64,000 nt of DNA from Actinomycetospora straminea (lineage in GTDB: Bacteria; Actinomycetota; Actinomycetes; Mycobacteriales; Pseudonocardiaceae): the NCBI RefSeq assembly GCF_028737255.1, contig NZ_JAQZAN010000019.1, positions 82,700 to 146,699 on the forward strand, written 5' to 3'. Position numbers and translations under genes: made by a program. Positions 18,484 to 26,371 of this stretch are shown here, piece after piece. Below the pieces are notes generated by a model that saw only the letters and a program-made list of their open reading frames with translations, made no database searches and was not told the DNA's origin. The first letter of the stretch is position 1. Every line of letters starts with the position of its first letter.

Positions 18484-19484
18484 CCATGACTGTGACCGGC
18501 GTGATCGCGGGGGCTTCCCTGGCGTCCAGTGCCAGCGTGGACGCCAGGCTGGCTCACCTCGTGAGCCACGTCAGCCACGGACGCGCGCTCCCGCCGCTCG
18601 CGGTGCCCGTCGGTGACCACCGCGAGGGCGACGCCCGCCACCAGCGCCACCTCGCCGAGCAGGGCCACCCGGCCCGGCACGGCGCCGGCGAGCAGGGCCG
18701 CGAAGACGAAGCCCCAGGCCGTCTCGGTCGCCATGAGCTGGCTGACCAGCACGGACGACAGGCGCGCCGCCGCGGCGTGCCACAGCCGCACCGCGAGCCA
18801 CGACGACACCAGGCCGAGGAAGAGCACGACGAGCAGCGCGCGCACCGGCTCGGCCGGCACGCCCTCGGTCGCGATCAGCCAGGCGCCGACGGGCAGGGCG
18901 AGCACGCCCGCCGCGAGGCCCTGGGCGCCCGCGAGCACGGGCCCGAGGTCGGGGCGCGCCGCGATCAGGCGGTGCGAGTCGAGTCCGTACCAGCTCCACG
19001 AGGCCACGGCCACCAGCGCGAGCACCGTGCCGACGACCGTCGACCACCCGCCGGGGCCCGGGGTCGGCGACAGGTGCACGAGCACCTGCCCCACGCCGAC
19101 CAGCGCCAGCGCCGGCAGGAGGGCGGCCAGACCCGCGCGCCCCCGGTGCCGGGCGGCGATCAGCGCCATGACGGCGGGGACGAGGCCGATGGTGGCGACG
19201 GCGATGGTCGGGCCGGCGAGACGGACGGACAGCGCGACGAGGCCGTAGTAGAGCAGCGAGCCGGTGACGCCGTGGGCGACGACCCGCACCCAGGGGACGT
19301 CGGCGCGCAGCACCGCGCGCAGCTGGGGCAGCGACACCGCCCCGAACGCCACGAACCGCCCCATCGCCAACAGCAGGGCGGGGGCGAGCGGCGCCAGCTC
19401 CGGGGCCACGAAGACCGCTCCCCAGCCCGCGCCCGCCAGCACCATCGCCACCAGCGCCGTCCGGCGCGACAAGCCTCCCGTCAT
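18345..19484 (-). CDS. DMT-family (EamA) exporter
   Basis: About ten hydrophobic segments run from LVAMVLAGAGWGAVFVAPEL to LLGEVALVAGVALAVVT, in the two-fold EamA repeat typical of drug/metabolite or amino acid exporters. The ATG at 19484 begins MTGGLSRRTAL. The conserved protein should end near TDGHRERRER; the frame instead continues for about 90 polar residues through a family E palindrome (18510-18553) to 18345. It diverges from an Lrp/AsnC regulator with a shared 80-base gap containing a dyad, so an amino acid or related compound is the probable substrate. Confidence 0.85.
   Translation of the reverse strand: MTGGLSRRTALVAMVLAGAGWGAVFVAPELAPLAPALLLAMGRFVAFGAVSLPQLRAVLRADVPWVRVVAHGVTGSLLYYGLVALSVRLAGPTIAVATIGLVPAVMALIAARHRGRAGLAALLPALALVGVGQVLVHLSPTPGPGGWSTVVGTVLALVAVASWSWYGLDSHRLIAARPDLGPVLAGAQGLAAGVLALPVGAWLIATEGVPAEPVRALLVVLFLGLVSSWLAVRLWHAAAARLSSVLVSQLMATETAWGFVFAALLAGAVPGRVALLGEVALVAGVALAVVTDGHRERRERASVADVAHEVSQPGVHAGTGRQGSPRDHAGHSHGHEAPGSSASTARATRSAASRMREDRGSSPEACATASSSAHTSNPA
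18510..18553 (-). repeat. Family E palindromic repeat, copy 1
   Basis: Arms CCTGGCGTCCA (18518-18528) and TGGACGCCAGG (18538-18548) are perfect, 11 bases with a 9-base loop, preceded by GGGGGCTTC. It lies inside the 3' extension of the DMT exporter frame. A second, diverged copy is at 49310-49354. Confidence 0.75.
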
Positions 19485-19520
19485 GCTTCCACCGTGCGCG
19501 CGCACCTGCGGGCGATGCCG

Positions 19521-19544
19521 GGCGATCATCACGGTGAGATCGCC
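19521..19544. promoter_or_regulatory. Dyad in DMT exporter/Lrp divergent gap
   Basis: GGCGAT and ATCGCC flank an inner TCAC-G-GTGA dyad. It sits 21 bases before the Lrp start, centrally between the two divergent genes, and is a natural Lrp-family binding candidate. This is based on symmetry and position only. Confidence 0.5.
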
Positions 19545-19564
19545 AGGAGGCGCATGATGAGCCC

Positions 19565-20053
19565 ATGACCGCGCCGAAGCGTGCACGATCCGCCCAGCCG
19601 TCGCTGGACCGTGTCGACCGCCGCATCCTCGACCACCTCGCGGGCCACGGACGGTCCAGCCTCGCCGACCTCGCAGAAGCGGTGTCGATCTCCCCGTCCT
19701 CGGCGCAGCGGCGGTTGCGGCGCCTGGAGAACGAGGAGGTGGTGCGCGGCTACCGGGCGGTCCTCGACCCGATCGCGGTCGACCGCGGGCTCGTCGTGCA
19801 CCTGACGGTGACGCTCGTCGACCACACCGAGAACACCGTCGGGCGGTTCGAGCGCCACATCGTCGACCTCGCGGGCCTCGTGAGCTGCCACCACGTCACC
19901 GGCGACGTCGACTACCTGCTGCGCATCGACCTCGCCGACGTCGAGGCCCTCGACGTCCTGCTCCGCCGCACCCTCGCCCGCGTGCCGGGCGTCGCGCGGT
20001 TCACGACGATGGTCGCCACGTCCGCTCTCGTCGACCGGGTCACGCGCGTCTGA
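19565..20053 (+). CDS. Lrp/AsnC-family regulator
   Basis: The 162-residue protein has the N-terminal helix-turn-helix (LDRVDRRILDHL, VSISPSSAQRRLRRLE) and the C-terminal RAM/AsnC ligand-binding alpha-beta domain (SCHHVTGDVDYLLRI, with RVPGVARFTTMVA). Such octameric proteins sense amino acids. The divergent DMT exporter is its likely target. It ends just upstream of a family C hairpin (20059-20105). Confidence 0.93.
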   Translation: MTAPKRARSAQPSLDRVDRRILDHLAGHGRSSLADLAEAVSISPSSAQRRLRRLENEEVVRGYRAVLDPIAVDRGLVVHLTVTLVDHTENTVGRFERHIVDLAGLVSCHHVTGDVDYLLRIDLADVEALDVLLRRTLARVPGVARFTTMVATSALVDRVTRV

Positions 20054-20058
20054 GCCGG

Positions 20059-20105
20059 GCGAGGGTCACCCTCGCTGCCTCCCCCGCAGCCAGGGCGTCC
20101 CTCGC
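20059..20105. terminator. Family C hairpin, single copy
   Basis: Outer stem GCGAGGG/CCCTCGC and inner GCTGC/GCAGC, six bases after the Lrp stop. It lies between the Lrp gene (+) and the glycosyltransferase gene (-), so it can act on both. No U-run follows, as is usual in high-GC actinobacteria. Confidence 0.6.
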
Positions 20106-20107
20106 TC

Positions 20108-20155
20108 CCCCACCGCGCGCCCCACCGCGCGCCCCACCGCACGCCCCACCGCGCA
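20108..20155. repeat. Tandem 12-bp repeat, four units
   Basis: Four consecutive units of CCCCACCGCGCG, the last two with one substitution each, lie between the family C hairpin and the glycosyltransferase stop. Confidence 0.85.
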
Positions 20156-20199
20156 CCCGCCGGAAAGCGCGCCCGTCAGCCCGCCGGTCAGCCCGACGA

Positions 20200-21576
20200 T
20201 CAGCCCGCGGTCAGCCGGTCGACCTCGGCGAGCAGGTCCGACACCTGCTTGACGACGCTGAACCCGTCGTGGGCGTAGCGCGCCGCCTCGGGCCCCTTGC
20301 CCTGCTTCCAGTCCTCGTCCAGGGCCGTCGTCACCGCGGCGGCCAGGGACTCGGCCAGCACCGCGCGGTCGTCGGTCTCGGGCACGAGCGTCCCGACTGC
20401 GTCGACCACGAAGTCGCGCGGCCCGCCCGAGTCCGCGCCGATGACGGGTGTCCCGCAGGCCATGCACTCGAGGAACACCAGCCCGAACGGCTCGCGGTAG
20501 GACGGGAACACGCCGACGTCCGCGCAGGCGAACAACGTCGCGAGCTCGCTCTGCTGGCGCGGTCCGACGAGGTAGGTCCGCTCGAGTCCGAGCGTGGCGA
20601 CGAGCTCGTGCATCGCCACCTGCTGCTCCACGGGTCCCGAGCCCGCGATCACGGTGAGCACCCTCCGGTCGCCGCGCTCGTAGGACGCCGCCGCGGTCAG
20701 CAACGCGTCGAGACGCTTCCAGTCGGCGAACTTCCCCACGAACGCGACGACGGCGTCGAACCCGCCGGCCGGCGCGACCGGCTCCGGGCCCCGCTCGACC
20801 CCGGGCGGCGGCTGGGTGGAGAAGCCGGCGAGGACCTGCTCCCGGTCGGCGTAGGTCTCCGGCGACGGGTGGAAGACCTGCTGGTTGTAGCCGTTGTGCG
20901 AGAGCACCATCCGCTCGCGCGGGAACTCGGGGAAGATCGCCGAGAACGCCTCGATCTGCTCCGAGGAGATCGCGGCGACGACGTCGACGCCGTGGTCCGG
21001 GTCCGCCCACTCGAAGATCTTCTCTTGCTGCACGAACGGCAGGAACCGCCACGGGAACTCGGCGGGGTCCTCACCGCGCTGCTCGTGGACGTACATCTTC
21101 AGCTCGGTGCCGTGGGCGAAGCAGACCACCGGCACGCGCGAGCGCCCGGCGGCGACACGCGCGCGGTTCACGTCGCGCAGCACCACGGTGTTCATGAACG
21201 CGTGGTGGGCGATGAACAGCCCGAACTCGCCGCCGGTGCCGGCCTCGACGTCGTCGACGAACGCGGTGACCTCGGCGACCAGGCGCGCCCGGTAGGCGTC
21301 GACCTCCTCGGGGCTCATCGCGTGCCAGCGGTAGCTGCTGACCGGCGACACCGACTCGCAGATCGGGATGTCGTGCTCGAGCGCGAACACCCGGACGTCG
21401 TCCTCGCCGGGCCGGGTCCGCTGCACCCGCGAGGGATACATCGAGTAGGCGCGTACCCCGTCGATCTCGTTGTAGGCGCGGTGGTGCGCCTCGTGGAGGA
21501 TCCCGGAGCCCGGGGCGAACTCCCCGTCGCGCTGCCAGTTGTTGGTGCCCAGCTGGAAGATCAGCCGGTCGCCCAT
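20200..21576 (-). CDS. GT4-type glycosyltransferase
   Basis: The 458-residue enzyme has a GT-B fold. The C-terminal half shows nucleotide-sugar binding features of family 4: FVGKFADWKRLDALL, VIAGSGPVEQQV, a SYREPFGLVFLECMACGTPVIG-type region with the E-x7-E spacing, and GGPRDFV. The N-terminal acceptor half includes FIAHHAFMNTVVLRDVNR and VVCFAHGTELKMY, resembling enzymes that act on small soluble acceptors. No partner gene of a known pathway is adjacent, so donor and acceptor remain open. Confidence 0.87.
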   Translation of the reverse strand: MGDRLIFQLGTNNWQRDGEFAPGSGILHEAHHRAYNEIDGVRAYSMYPSRVQRTRPGEDDVRVFALEHDIPICESVSPVSSYRWHAMSPEEVDAYRARLVAEVTAFVDDVEAGTGGEFGLFIAHHAFMNTVVLRDVNRARVAAGRSRVPVVCFAHGTELKMYVHEQRGEDPAEFPWRFLPFVQQEKIFEWADPDHGVDVVAAISSEQIEAFSAIFPEFPRERMVLSHNGYNQQVFHPSPETYADREQVLAGFSTQPPPGVERGPEPVAPAGGFDAVVAFVGKFADWKRLDALLTAAASYERGDRRVLTVIAGSGPVEQQVAMHELVATLGLERTYLVGPRQQSELATLFACADVGVFPSYREPFGLVFLECMACGTPVIGADSGGPRDFVVDAVGTLVPETDDRAVLAESLAAAVTTALDEDWKQGKGPEAARYAHDGFSVVKQVSDLLAEVDRLTAG

Positions 21577-21688
21577 CGGTGTCTCCCCGGGTCTCGAGCC
21601 TCGTCGGGGCGCAGCCTAGGTGCGGGGCCGTGCCGCCCCGCGCCGGGCCGGGCGAGGCCCGGTGACGGTCGGCCGCGCGACCGCCCCC

Positions 21689-22525
21689 TCACCCCTGCCC
21701 GGACGCCGCCTCCTGCTCGGCGGCCGCCATCCAGCCGTCGAGGTCGGTCTGGGTGAACTCCTGCCACGGCTCGACGCCCGGGAGCCCGTGGAGCAGGTCG
21801 AACGCCTCCGCAACCCGCGGTCCGCGCAGCACCGGCGTGTGGCAGCCCGCGATCACGGCGGCGCCGAGCGAGGAGAAGCGGTTCACGACCGCGCTGAACT
21901 TCTCGCTGTCCAGCCACGCCGTCCACGGCGCCACGAGACGGCCGCCGAACAGCTGGCCGTCGCGGAAGTCATCGTCGCCCAGGTCCCCGATCTCGCCCGT
22001 GGGCGCCGGCAGGTTCGTCGCGAAGGTGTCGACCGACCACAGGACGCTGGTCGCGGGGTCGAAGAGGGCCCGGGTGGTGGGGTTGTCGAACAGCGGCGGG
22101 CGCATCGCGACGAGCGTGCGATCGCCGACGTCGATCGTGTCGCCGTCGTTGACGAACCGGCACCGCTCGATCGGTGTCTCCCACTCCTCGGCCATCCGCC
22201 CGAGCGAGAACCAGGTGGTCAGCACCGTCGCGTTCGGGCAGGCCGCGAGGACCGGCAGGAGGTTGCCCGCGTGGTCGCGGTCGTCGTGGGTGAGGAACAC
22301 CCAGCGCACGTCGAGCGGGTCCACGATCGACCACACGGCGTCCAGCCACTGGGCACGCACCGCTGGGCACCCGGTGTCGACGAGCACCGGCTCCGACCCG
22401 CGGATCACCATCGAGTTCATGGGGAAGTGCCCCATCGGCGGGGCCTCCAGATCCCACGGGATCACGAACGTCTCCTCGGCGATCGGGTACGGCTGGAGGA
22501 TCTCGAAGGTCTCGGTCGTCGTCAT
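21689..22525 (-). CDS. MBL-fold protein of the diiron (flavodiiron-like) type
   Basis: The 278-residue protein has the metallo-beta-lactamase fold. The metal motif reads H80-x-D82-x-D84-H85 in THDDRDHAGN. Flavodiiron/ODP proteins have H-x-E-x-D-H and ordinary hydrolases H-x-H-x-D-H, so this is closer to the diiron oxygen-binding type, with Asp for Glu. Further ligand candidates are SVDTFATN and AGCHTPVL. No flavodoxin or rubredoxin domain is attached. The start at 22525 has GGGAGG seven bases upstream. Oxygen, NO or another small-molecule chemistry is possible. Confidence 0.82.
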   Translation of the reverse strand: MTTTETFEILQPYPIAEETFVIPWDLEAPPMGHFPMNSMVIRGSEPVLVDTGCPAVRAQWLDAVWSIVDPLDVRWVFLTHDDRDHAGNLLPVLAACPNATVLTTWFSLGRMAEEWETPIERCRFVNDGDTIDVGDRTLVAMRPPLFDNPTTRALFDPATSVLWSVDTFATNLPAPTGEIGDLGDDDFRDGQLFGGRLVAPWTAWLDSEKFSAVVNRFSSLGAAVIAGCHTPVLRGPRVAEAFDLLHGLPGVEPWQEFTQTDLDGWMAAAEQEAASGQG

Positions 22526-22794
22526 GACACCTCCCGGATGGGCCACCCTGCGGCGCGGACACCGCTCGGTGCGAGCGGCGTCCGAGCACGGTGGACCCGC
22601 ACCGGGGGTGCTCCACAGCCGCTCATCGGGCGAGGAGTGCGGAGGTCCGACCGGCAGGTCTACGGAGATCTCCGCGGACGGGGTCCAGCGTGCCGGTCGT
22701 CGGCGCTGGCCGACCGGGTCACGGCGCGCGTCCGCGCCGGGCGAGGGTCACCCTCGCTGCGTCCCACGCAGCCAGGGCGTCCCTCGCTCCCCGA
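22526..22794. other. Intergenic region with possible Lrp-gene remnant and family C hairpin
   Basis: No convincing gene. Bases about 22690-22740 resemble the last codons of the Lrp gene at 20015-20058 (shared GACCGGGTCACG and GCCGGGCGAGGGTCACC), directly continuing into a family C hairpin. The stretch therefore looks like a copy of that gene end, including its terminator. Confidence 0.4.
22741..22787. terminator. Family C hairpin downstream of pobA
   Basis: GCGAGGG (22741-22747) pairs with CCCTCGC (22781-22787), with inner GCTGC/GCAGC. It lies eight bases beyond the pobA stop on the minus strand and is the likely terminator of the pcaH-pcaG-pobA operon. It is nearly identical to the copy at 20059-20105. 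Confidence 0.6.
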
Positions 22795-23988
22795 TCAGAC
22801 CGCTCCGAGCGCCAGCCCCCGGTAGTTCTCCGCCAGCGCGCGGCGGGCCGACTCCGAGGTCCCGATGTGGCGCAGGTGGGACAGGGCGAGCTGCTCGTCG
22901 AACGGGTCGCCGTCGGGGTCGACGTGCAGCATCGTCGTCATCGTCCAGGAGAAGTGCGACGCCCTCCAGACGCGGCGCAGCGCGGTGTCGGAGTAGGCGT
23001 CGACGAGGCGCTCGTCCTTGGTCGCGAACCACTCGCCCAGCGCCTCGGCCAGCACCCGCACGTCGGCCACGGCGAGGTTGAGGCCCTTGGCGCCGGTCGG
23101 CGGCACGATGTGCGCCGCGTCGCCGGCGAGGAAGAGCCGTCCGTGGCGCATCGGCTCGCACACCATGCTGCGCATCGGCGTCACCGACTTGTCGGTGATC
23201 GGGCCCCGCGCGAGCGTGAACGACCCGTCGTCGAGCGCGAAGCGGGCCGAGAGCTCGTCCCAGATGGCGTCGTCGGCCCAGTCGGCGGCGTCGGTGCCGT
23301 TGGGGACCTGGATGTAGGCGCGGGTGACCGTGGGCGAGCGCATCGAGGCCAGCGCGAAACCGGTCCGTCCGCGCGCGTAGATCAGCTCGTGCGACGACGG
23401 CGCGACGTCGGCGAGGATCCCCAGCCAGGAGTACGGGTAGACGCGCTCGAAGCGGCGCACGAGGTGCTCGGGGATCGCCCGGCGCGCCGGCCCGTACGAC
23501 CCGTCGGCCCCGACGACGACGTCGGCGTGCAGCACGTGCTCGGTGCCGCCGTGGCGGTAGCGCACCGACGGGCTGTCCGTCTCCACGTCGGAGACCTCCA
23601 GGACCTCCGCCTCGAACAGCAGCGGCTCGCCCTGGTCCAGGCGCAGCGCGATGAGGTCCTTGGTGACCTCGGTCTGCGCCCAGATCATGACGTTGTGGCC
23701 GGTCAGCGCCTGCATGTCGACACGCACGCTGCGCCCGGAGAACCGCAGCTCGAAGCCGTCGTGGGGCAGCCCGAGCTCGTCCATCCGCGCGTCGGCGCCG
23801 ACCTCGCGCAGCGCGTCGACGGTGCCGTGCTCGAGGATGCCGGCGCGCTGGCGGGTCTCGACGCGCTCCCGCGGGCGCGCCTCGAGCACCACCGAGTCCA
23901 CCCCGCGCAGGCGCAGCAGGTGGGCCAGCATCAGCCCGGCCGGACCGCCACCGACGATCGCGACCTGGGTGCGGGCCGGGGCGCTCAT
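22795..23988 (-). CDS. pobA: 4-hydroxybenzoate 3-monooxygenase
   Basis: PobA hydroxylates 4-hydroxybenzoate to protocatechuate using FAD and NAD(P)H. The 397-residue protein has the FAD motif VGGGPAGL (about 11-18), the conserved LEARPRERVETRQRAGILEHG region, GADGSYGPARRAI, and the second FAD motif GDAAHIVPPTGAKGLNLAVAD (split in two here). Length and motifs match the family. Its start overlaps the pcaG stop by ATGA, making it the last gene of pcaH-pcaG-pobA, which converts 4-hydroxybenzoate to carboxymuconate. The later beta-ketoadipate genes are not in the window. Confidence 0.96.
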   Translation of the reverse strand: MSAPARTQVAIVGGGPAGLMLAHLLRLRGVDSVVLEARPRERVETRQRAGILEHGTVDALREVGADARMDELGLPHDGFELRFSGRSVRVDMQALTGHNVMIWAQTEVTKDLIALRLDQGEPLLFEAEVLEVSDVETDSPSVRYRHGGTEHVLHADVVVGADGSYGPARRAIPEHLVRRFERVYPYSWLGILADVAPSSHELIYARGRTGFALASMRSPTVTRAYIQVPNGTDAADWADDAIWDELSARFALDDGSFTLARGPITDKSVTPMRSMVCEPMRHGRLFLAGDAAHIVPPTGAKGLNLAVADVRVLAEALGEWFATKDERLVDAYSDTALRRVWRASHFSWTMTTMLHVDPDGDPFDEQLALSHLRHIGTSESARRALAENYRGLALGAV

Positions 23989-24590
23989 GCCGGGGTCTCG
24001 GCGGTGGCCGCCGGGGGCTGGGCGAGGCCGTGGGTGGACAGGTCGAGGAAGACCGTCTCGCCGGGGCCCTGCATGCGGACGTCGAAGCGGTAGCCGGGGC
24101 CGGTCGGGCCGCCGTCGGGCACCGCGATCAGCGTCGCGCGGCGCTCCTCGTCGAGGACCGAGAGCAGCGGGTCGGCGGCGTTCGCCTCGACGTGGTTCGG
24201 GAAGTAGACCCGCGTGAACAGGTGGTGCAGCAGGCCGCGCGCGAACACCGTCACCGCGAGGTGCGGGGCGTGGGGCGAGCCGGCCGGGGCCGCCGGGCGC
24301 AGGGTGCGCAGGTGGTAGTCGCCGGCGCGGTCGGTCGGGACGCGGGCGAACCCGGTGAACGACCGGCCGTCGCGGTGCAGGGAGCCGGGCCGGGTGGGCA
24401 CGCGCCCGTCGGGGCCGGCCTGCCAGAACTCGAGCAGCGCGTCGGGGACCGGGGCGCCGGCGCCGTCACGCACGGTGCCGTACAGCGTGATCGCGCCGGG
24501 GGTGCCGAGGGGGACGACGTCGCCGCCGCCCTCGACGGGCAGGCCGAACGCGAAGAACGGGCCGACGGTCTGGGAGGGCGTGAGGTCCAT
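23985..24590 (-). CDS. pcaG: Protocatechuate 3,4-dioxygenase alpha subunit
   Basis: The 201-residue subunit has the intradiol dioxygenase sandwich: PSQTVGPFFAFGL at the start, ALLEFWQAGPDGR, and the region LAVTVFARGLLHHLFTRVYF. The iron ligands belong to the beta subunit, and as expected the alpha chain lacks the Tyr/His quartet. The ATG overlaps the pcaH stop (TGATG), giving strict coupling for a 1:1 complex. Its stop overlaps the pobA start. Confidence 0.95.
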   Translation of the reverse strand: MDLTPSQTVGPFFAFGLPVEGGGDVVPLGTPGAITLYGTVRDGAGAPVPDALLEFWQAGPDGRVPTRPGSLHRDGRSFTGFARVPTDRAGDYHLRTLRPAAPAGSPHAPHLAVTVFARGLLHHLFTRVYFPNHVEANAADPLLSVLDEERRATLIAVPDGGPTGPGYRFDVRMQGPGETVFLDLSTHGLAQPPAATAETPA

Positions 24591-25342
24591 CAGTCGCGGT
24601 CCTCCGGGGTGGCGTGGGCGCCGTCGAGCACGATGTCCCAGCGGTAGCCCAGAGCCCACTCGGGCTCGGTGACGTCGTGGTCGTAGGCGGCGACGAGGCG
24701 CTGCTGGGCCTTCTCGTCGGTGACCGACTGGAAGATCGGGTCGAGCCCGAACAGCGGGTCGCCCGGGAAGTACATCTGCGTGACGAGGCGCTGGGTGAAC
24801 GCGGTGCCGAACAGCGAGAAGTGGATGTGCGCCGGCCGCCAGGCGTTGGTGTGGTTGCGCCACGGGTACGCGCCGGGCTTGATCGTCACGAAGCGGTAGC
24901 GGCCCTCGTCGTCGGTGATCGCGCGGCCGCCGCCGGTGAAGTTCGGGTCGAGCGGGGCCGGGTGCTGGTCGCCGTCGTGGCGGTAGCGGCCCGCGGCGTT
25001 GGCCTGCCAGATCTCGAGGAGCTGGTGGCGCACCGGGCGCCCGTCGCCGTCGAGCACGCGGCCGGTGACGATGATCCGCTCACCGAGCGGGTCGCCGGTG
25101 TGGTGGCGGGTCAGGTCGGCGTCGATCGGCGCCACGTCGCGCGCGCCGAAGACGGGCGCGGCGAGCTCGGTGAGGCTGGGCGGCGAGACGACGAGGGGCT
25201 GCTGCGGGGCGCGCAGCGCGGTGCTGCGGTACGGCCCGTAGGCCCGCTCGGGGTGACCGTCGGCGCGCGGCGGCACGCCGGCCGCGGTCGCGATCTCGGC
25301 GGACACCTCCCGCTGCGTCGGGGGCTGCTGGGGTGCGCTCAC
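24590..25342 (-). CDS. pcaH: Protocatechuate 3,4-dioxygenase beta subunit
   Basis: The catalytic subunit holds the Fe(III) that cleaves protocatechuate between its hydroxyls. The four ligands are visible: Tyr120 (GRYRHDG), Tyr159 (GAYPWRN), His172 and His174 (RPAHIHFS). RYGPYRST-like N-terminal and GKPVRHQLLEIWQANA-like motifs match the family; the protein is 250 residues. It starts at GTG 25342, is the first gene of the operon and diverges from an IclR regulator across a 68-base gap. Confidence 0.96.
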   Translation of the reverse strand: MSAPQQPPTQREVSAEIATAAGVPPRADGHPERAYGPYRSTALRAPQQPLVVSPPSLTELAAPVFGARDVAPIDADLTRHHTGDPLGERIIVTGRVLDGDGRPVRHQLLEIWQANAAGRYRHDGDQHPAPLDPNFTGGGRAITDDEGRYRFVTIKPGAYPWRNHTNAWRPAHIHFSLFGTAFTQRLVTQMYFPGDPLFGLDPIFQSVTDEKAQQRLVAAYDHDVTEPEWALGYRWDIVLDGAHATPEDRD

Positions 25343-25384
25343 CCGTATCAGGGTGCCTGGTGGCGACGCCGTGCCAGAATCGAG

Positions 25385-25401
25385 CTTCCGGCCACCGGAA
25401 G
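25385..25401. promoter_or_regulatory. Palindromic operator candidate for the IclR regulator
   Basis: CTTCCGG, three bases (CCA), CCGGAAG: a perfect 7-3-7 inverted repeat between pcaH and the IclR gene, nine bases before the IclR start and overlapping its ribosome-binding region (GGAAGGAG). Binding would be expected to affect both divergent units. Confidence 0.6.
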
Positions 25402-25410
25402 GAGCCAGGA

Positions 25411-26232
25411 GTGAGCCCAGCGCAGGGCGCCCGCGAGAAGCCCGCGGGGCCGTCGGTGACCGGCCGCGTGCTCGGGATCCTCTCCGCGTTCGGTCCCGGC
25501 GCCGAGGCGTTGACGCTCTCGGGCATCGCGCGCACCGCGGGCCTGCCGCTCTCGACCGCCCACCGGCTCGTCGGCGAGCTCGCCGCGTGGGGCGCGCTCG
25601 AGCGCGGCGAGGACGGGCTCTACCGGATCGGCCTGCGGCTCTGGGAGGTCGGCGCGCTCGCCCCGCGCAGCCTGGGCCTGCGGGAGCGCGCCATGCCCTA
25701 CCTCGAGGACCTCTACGAGGCGATGCGCCAGAACGTGCAGCTCGCGGTGCGCGACGGGCACGAGGTCGTCTACGTCGAGCGGCTCGCCCACCCCGAGGCC
25801 GTCCGCGTCTTCAGCCGCGTCGGCGGGCGGATGCCGCTGCACGCCACCGGCGTCGGCCAGGTGCTGCTCGCATACGCCCCGGCCCCGGTGCAGGAGGAGG
25901 TGCTCGCCGCCCCGATGGCCGCGCTGACCCCGCGCACGATCACCGACCCCTCCGAGCTGCGGCGCGCCCTCGCCGCCGTGCGCCGCGAGGGCGTCGCCGT
26001 GTGCGACGGGATGGTCGACCTGCTCGCGCTGTCGGTGGCGGCCCCGGTGCGCGGCGAGGACGAGCGCGTCGTGGCGTCGCTGTCGGTGGTGGTGCCGAGC
26101 GCGGGCGCCGAGCCGCGGGCGATCGTGCCCGCCGTGCGCGCCGCGGCCCGCGGTATCTCCCGGGCCCTCGGCGCGCCCTCGGCCCGCCGTCGCCCGGTGG
26201 GCGTCGTCAGCCCCGGTGCCTCCGGCACGTGA
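25411..26232 (+). CDS. IclR-family regulator of the pca/pob operon
   Basis: The 273-residue protein has an N-terminal winged helix (ILSAFGPGAEALTLSGIARTAGLPLSTAHRLV, partly quoted) and the IclR ligand domain (GHEVVYVERL, RMPLHATGVGQVLLAY, VCDGMVDLLALSVAAPV). PcaR/PobR-type IclR proteins control protocatechuate genes in many bacteria, and position suggests the same here. The GTG start follows AAGGAG by seven bases. The TGA stop lies inside the left arm of a family A hairpin. Confidence 0.92.
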   Translation: MSPAQGAREKPAGPSVTGRVLGILSAFGPGAEALTLSGIARTAGLPLSTAHRLVGELAAWGALERGEDGLYRIGLRLWEVGALAPRSLGLRERAMPYLEDLYEAMRQNVQLAVRDGHEVVYVERLAHPEAVRVFSRVGGRMPLHATGVGQVLLAYAPAPVQEEVLAAPMAALTPRTITDPSELRRALAAVRREGVAVCDGMVDLLALSVAAPVRGEDERVVASLSVVVPSAGAEPRAIVPAVRAAARGISRALGAPSARRRPVGVVSPGASGT

Positions 26233-26283
26233 GCAGAAAGAAGTGCCGGAGCACTTCTTTCTGCTCACGAGCGCGCAGCGCAC
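26229..26283 (+). repeat. Family A hairpin, copy 1
   Basis: GTGAGCAGAAAGAAGTGC (26229-26246) and its exact reverse complement (26251-26268) enclose four bases; GCGCGCAGCGCAC follows. The left arm contains the stop codon of the IclR gene. Two further copies lie at 38699-38768 and 57086-57151. The arms are markedly AT-richer than the window. Confidence 0.9.
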
Positions 26284-26371
26284 CTCTCCGATCGGTCGTG
26301 GGAGGGGCGGGGTTTGCCCGGGGCCCGTGATCGGCGAAACCCGGGCACCACCACCGTCCGGGAGGACCCCC

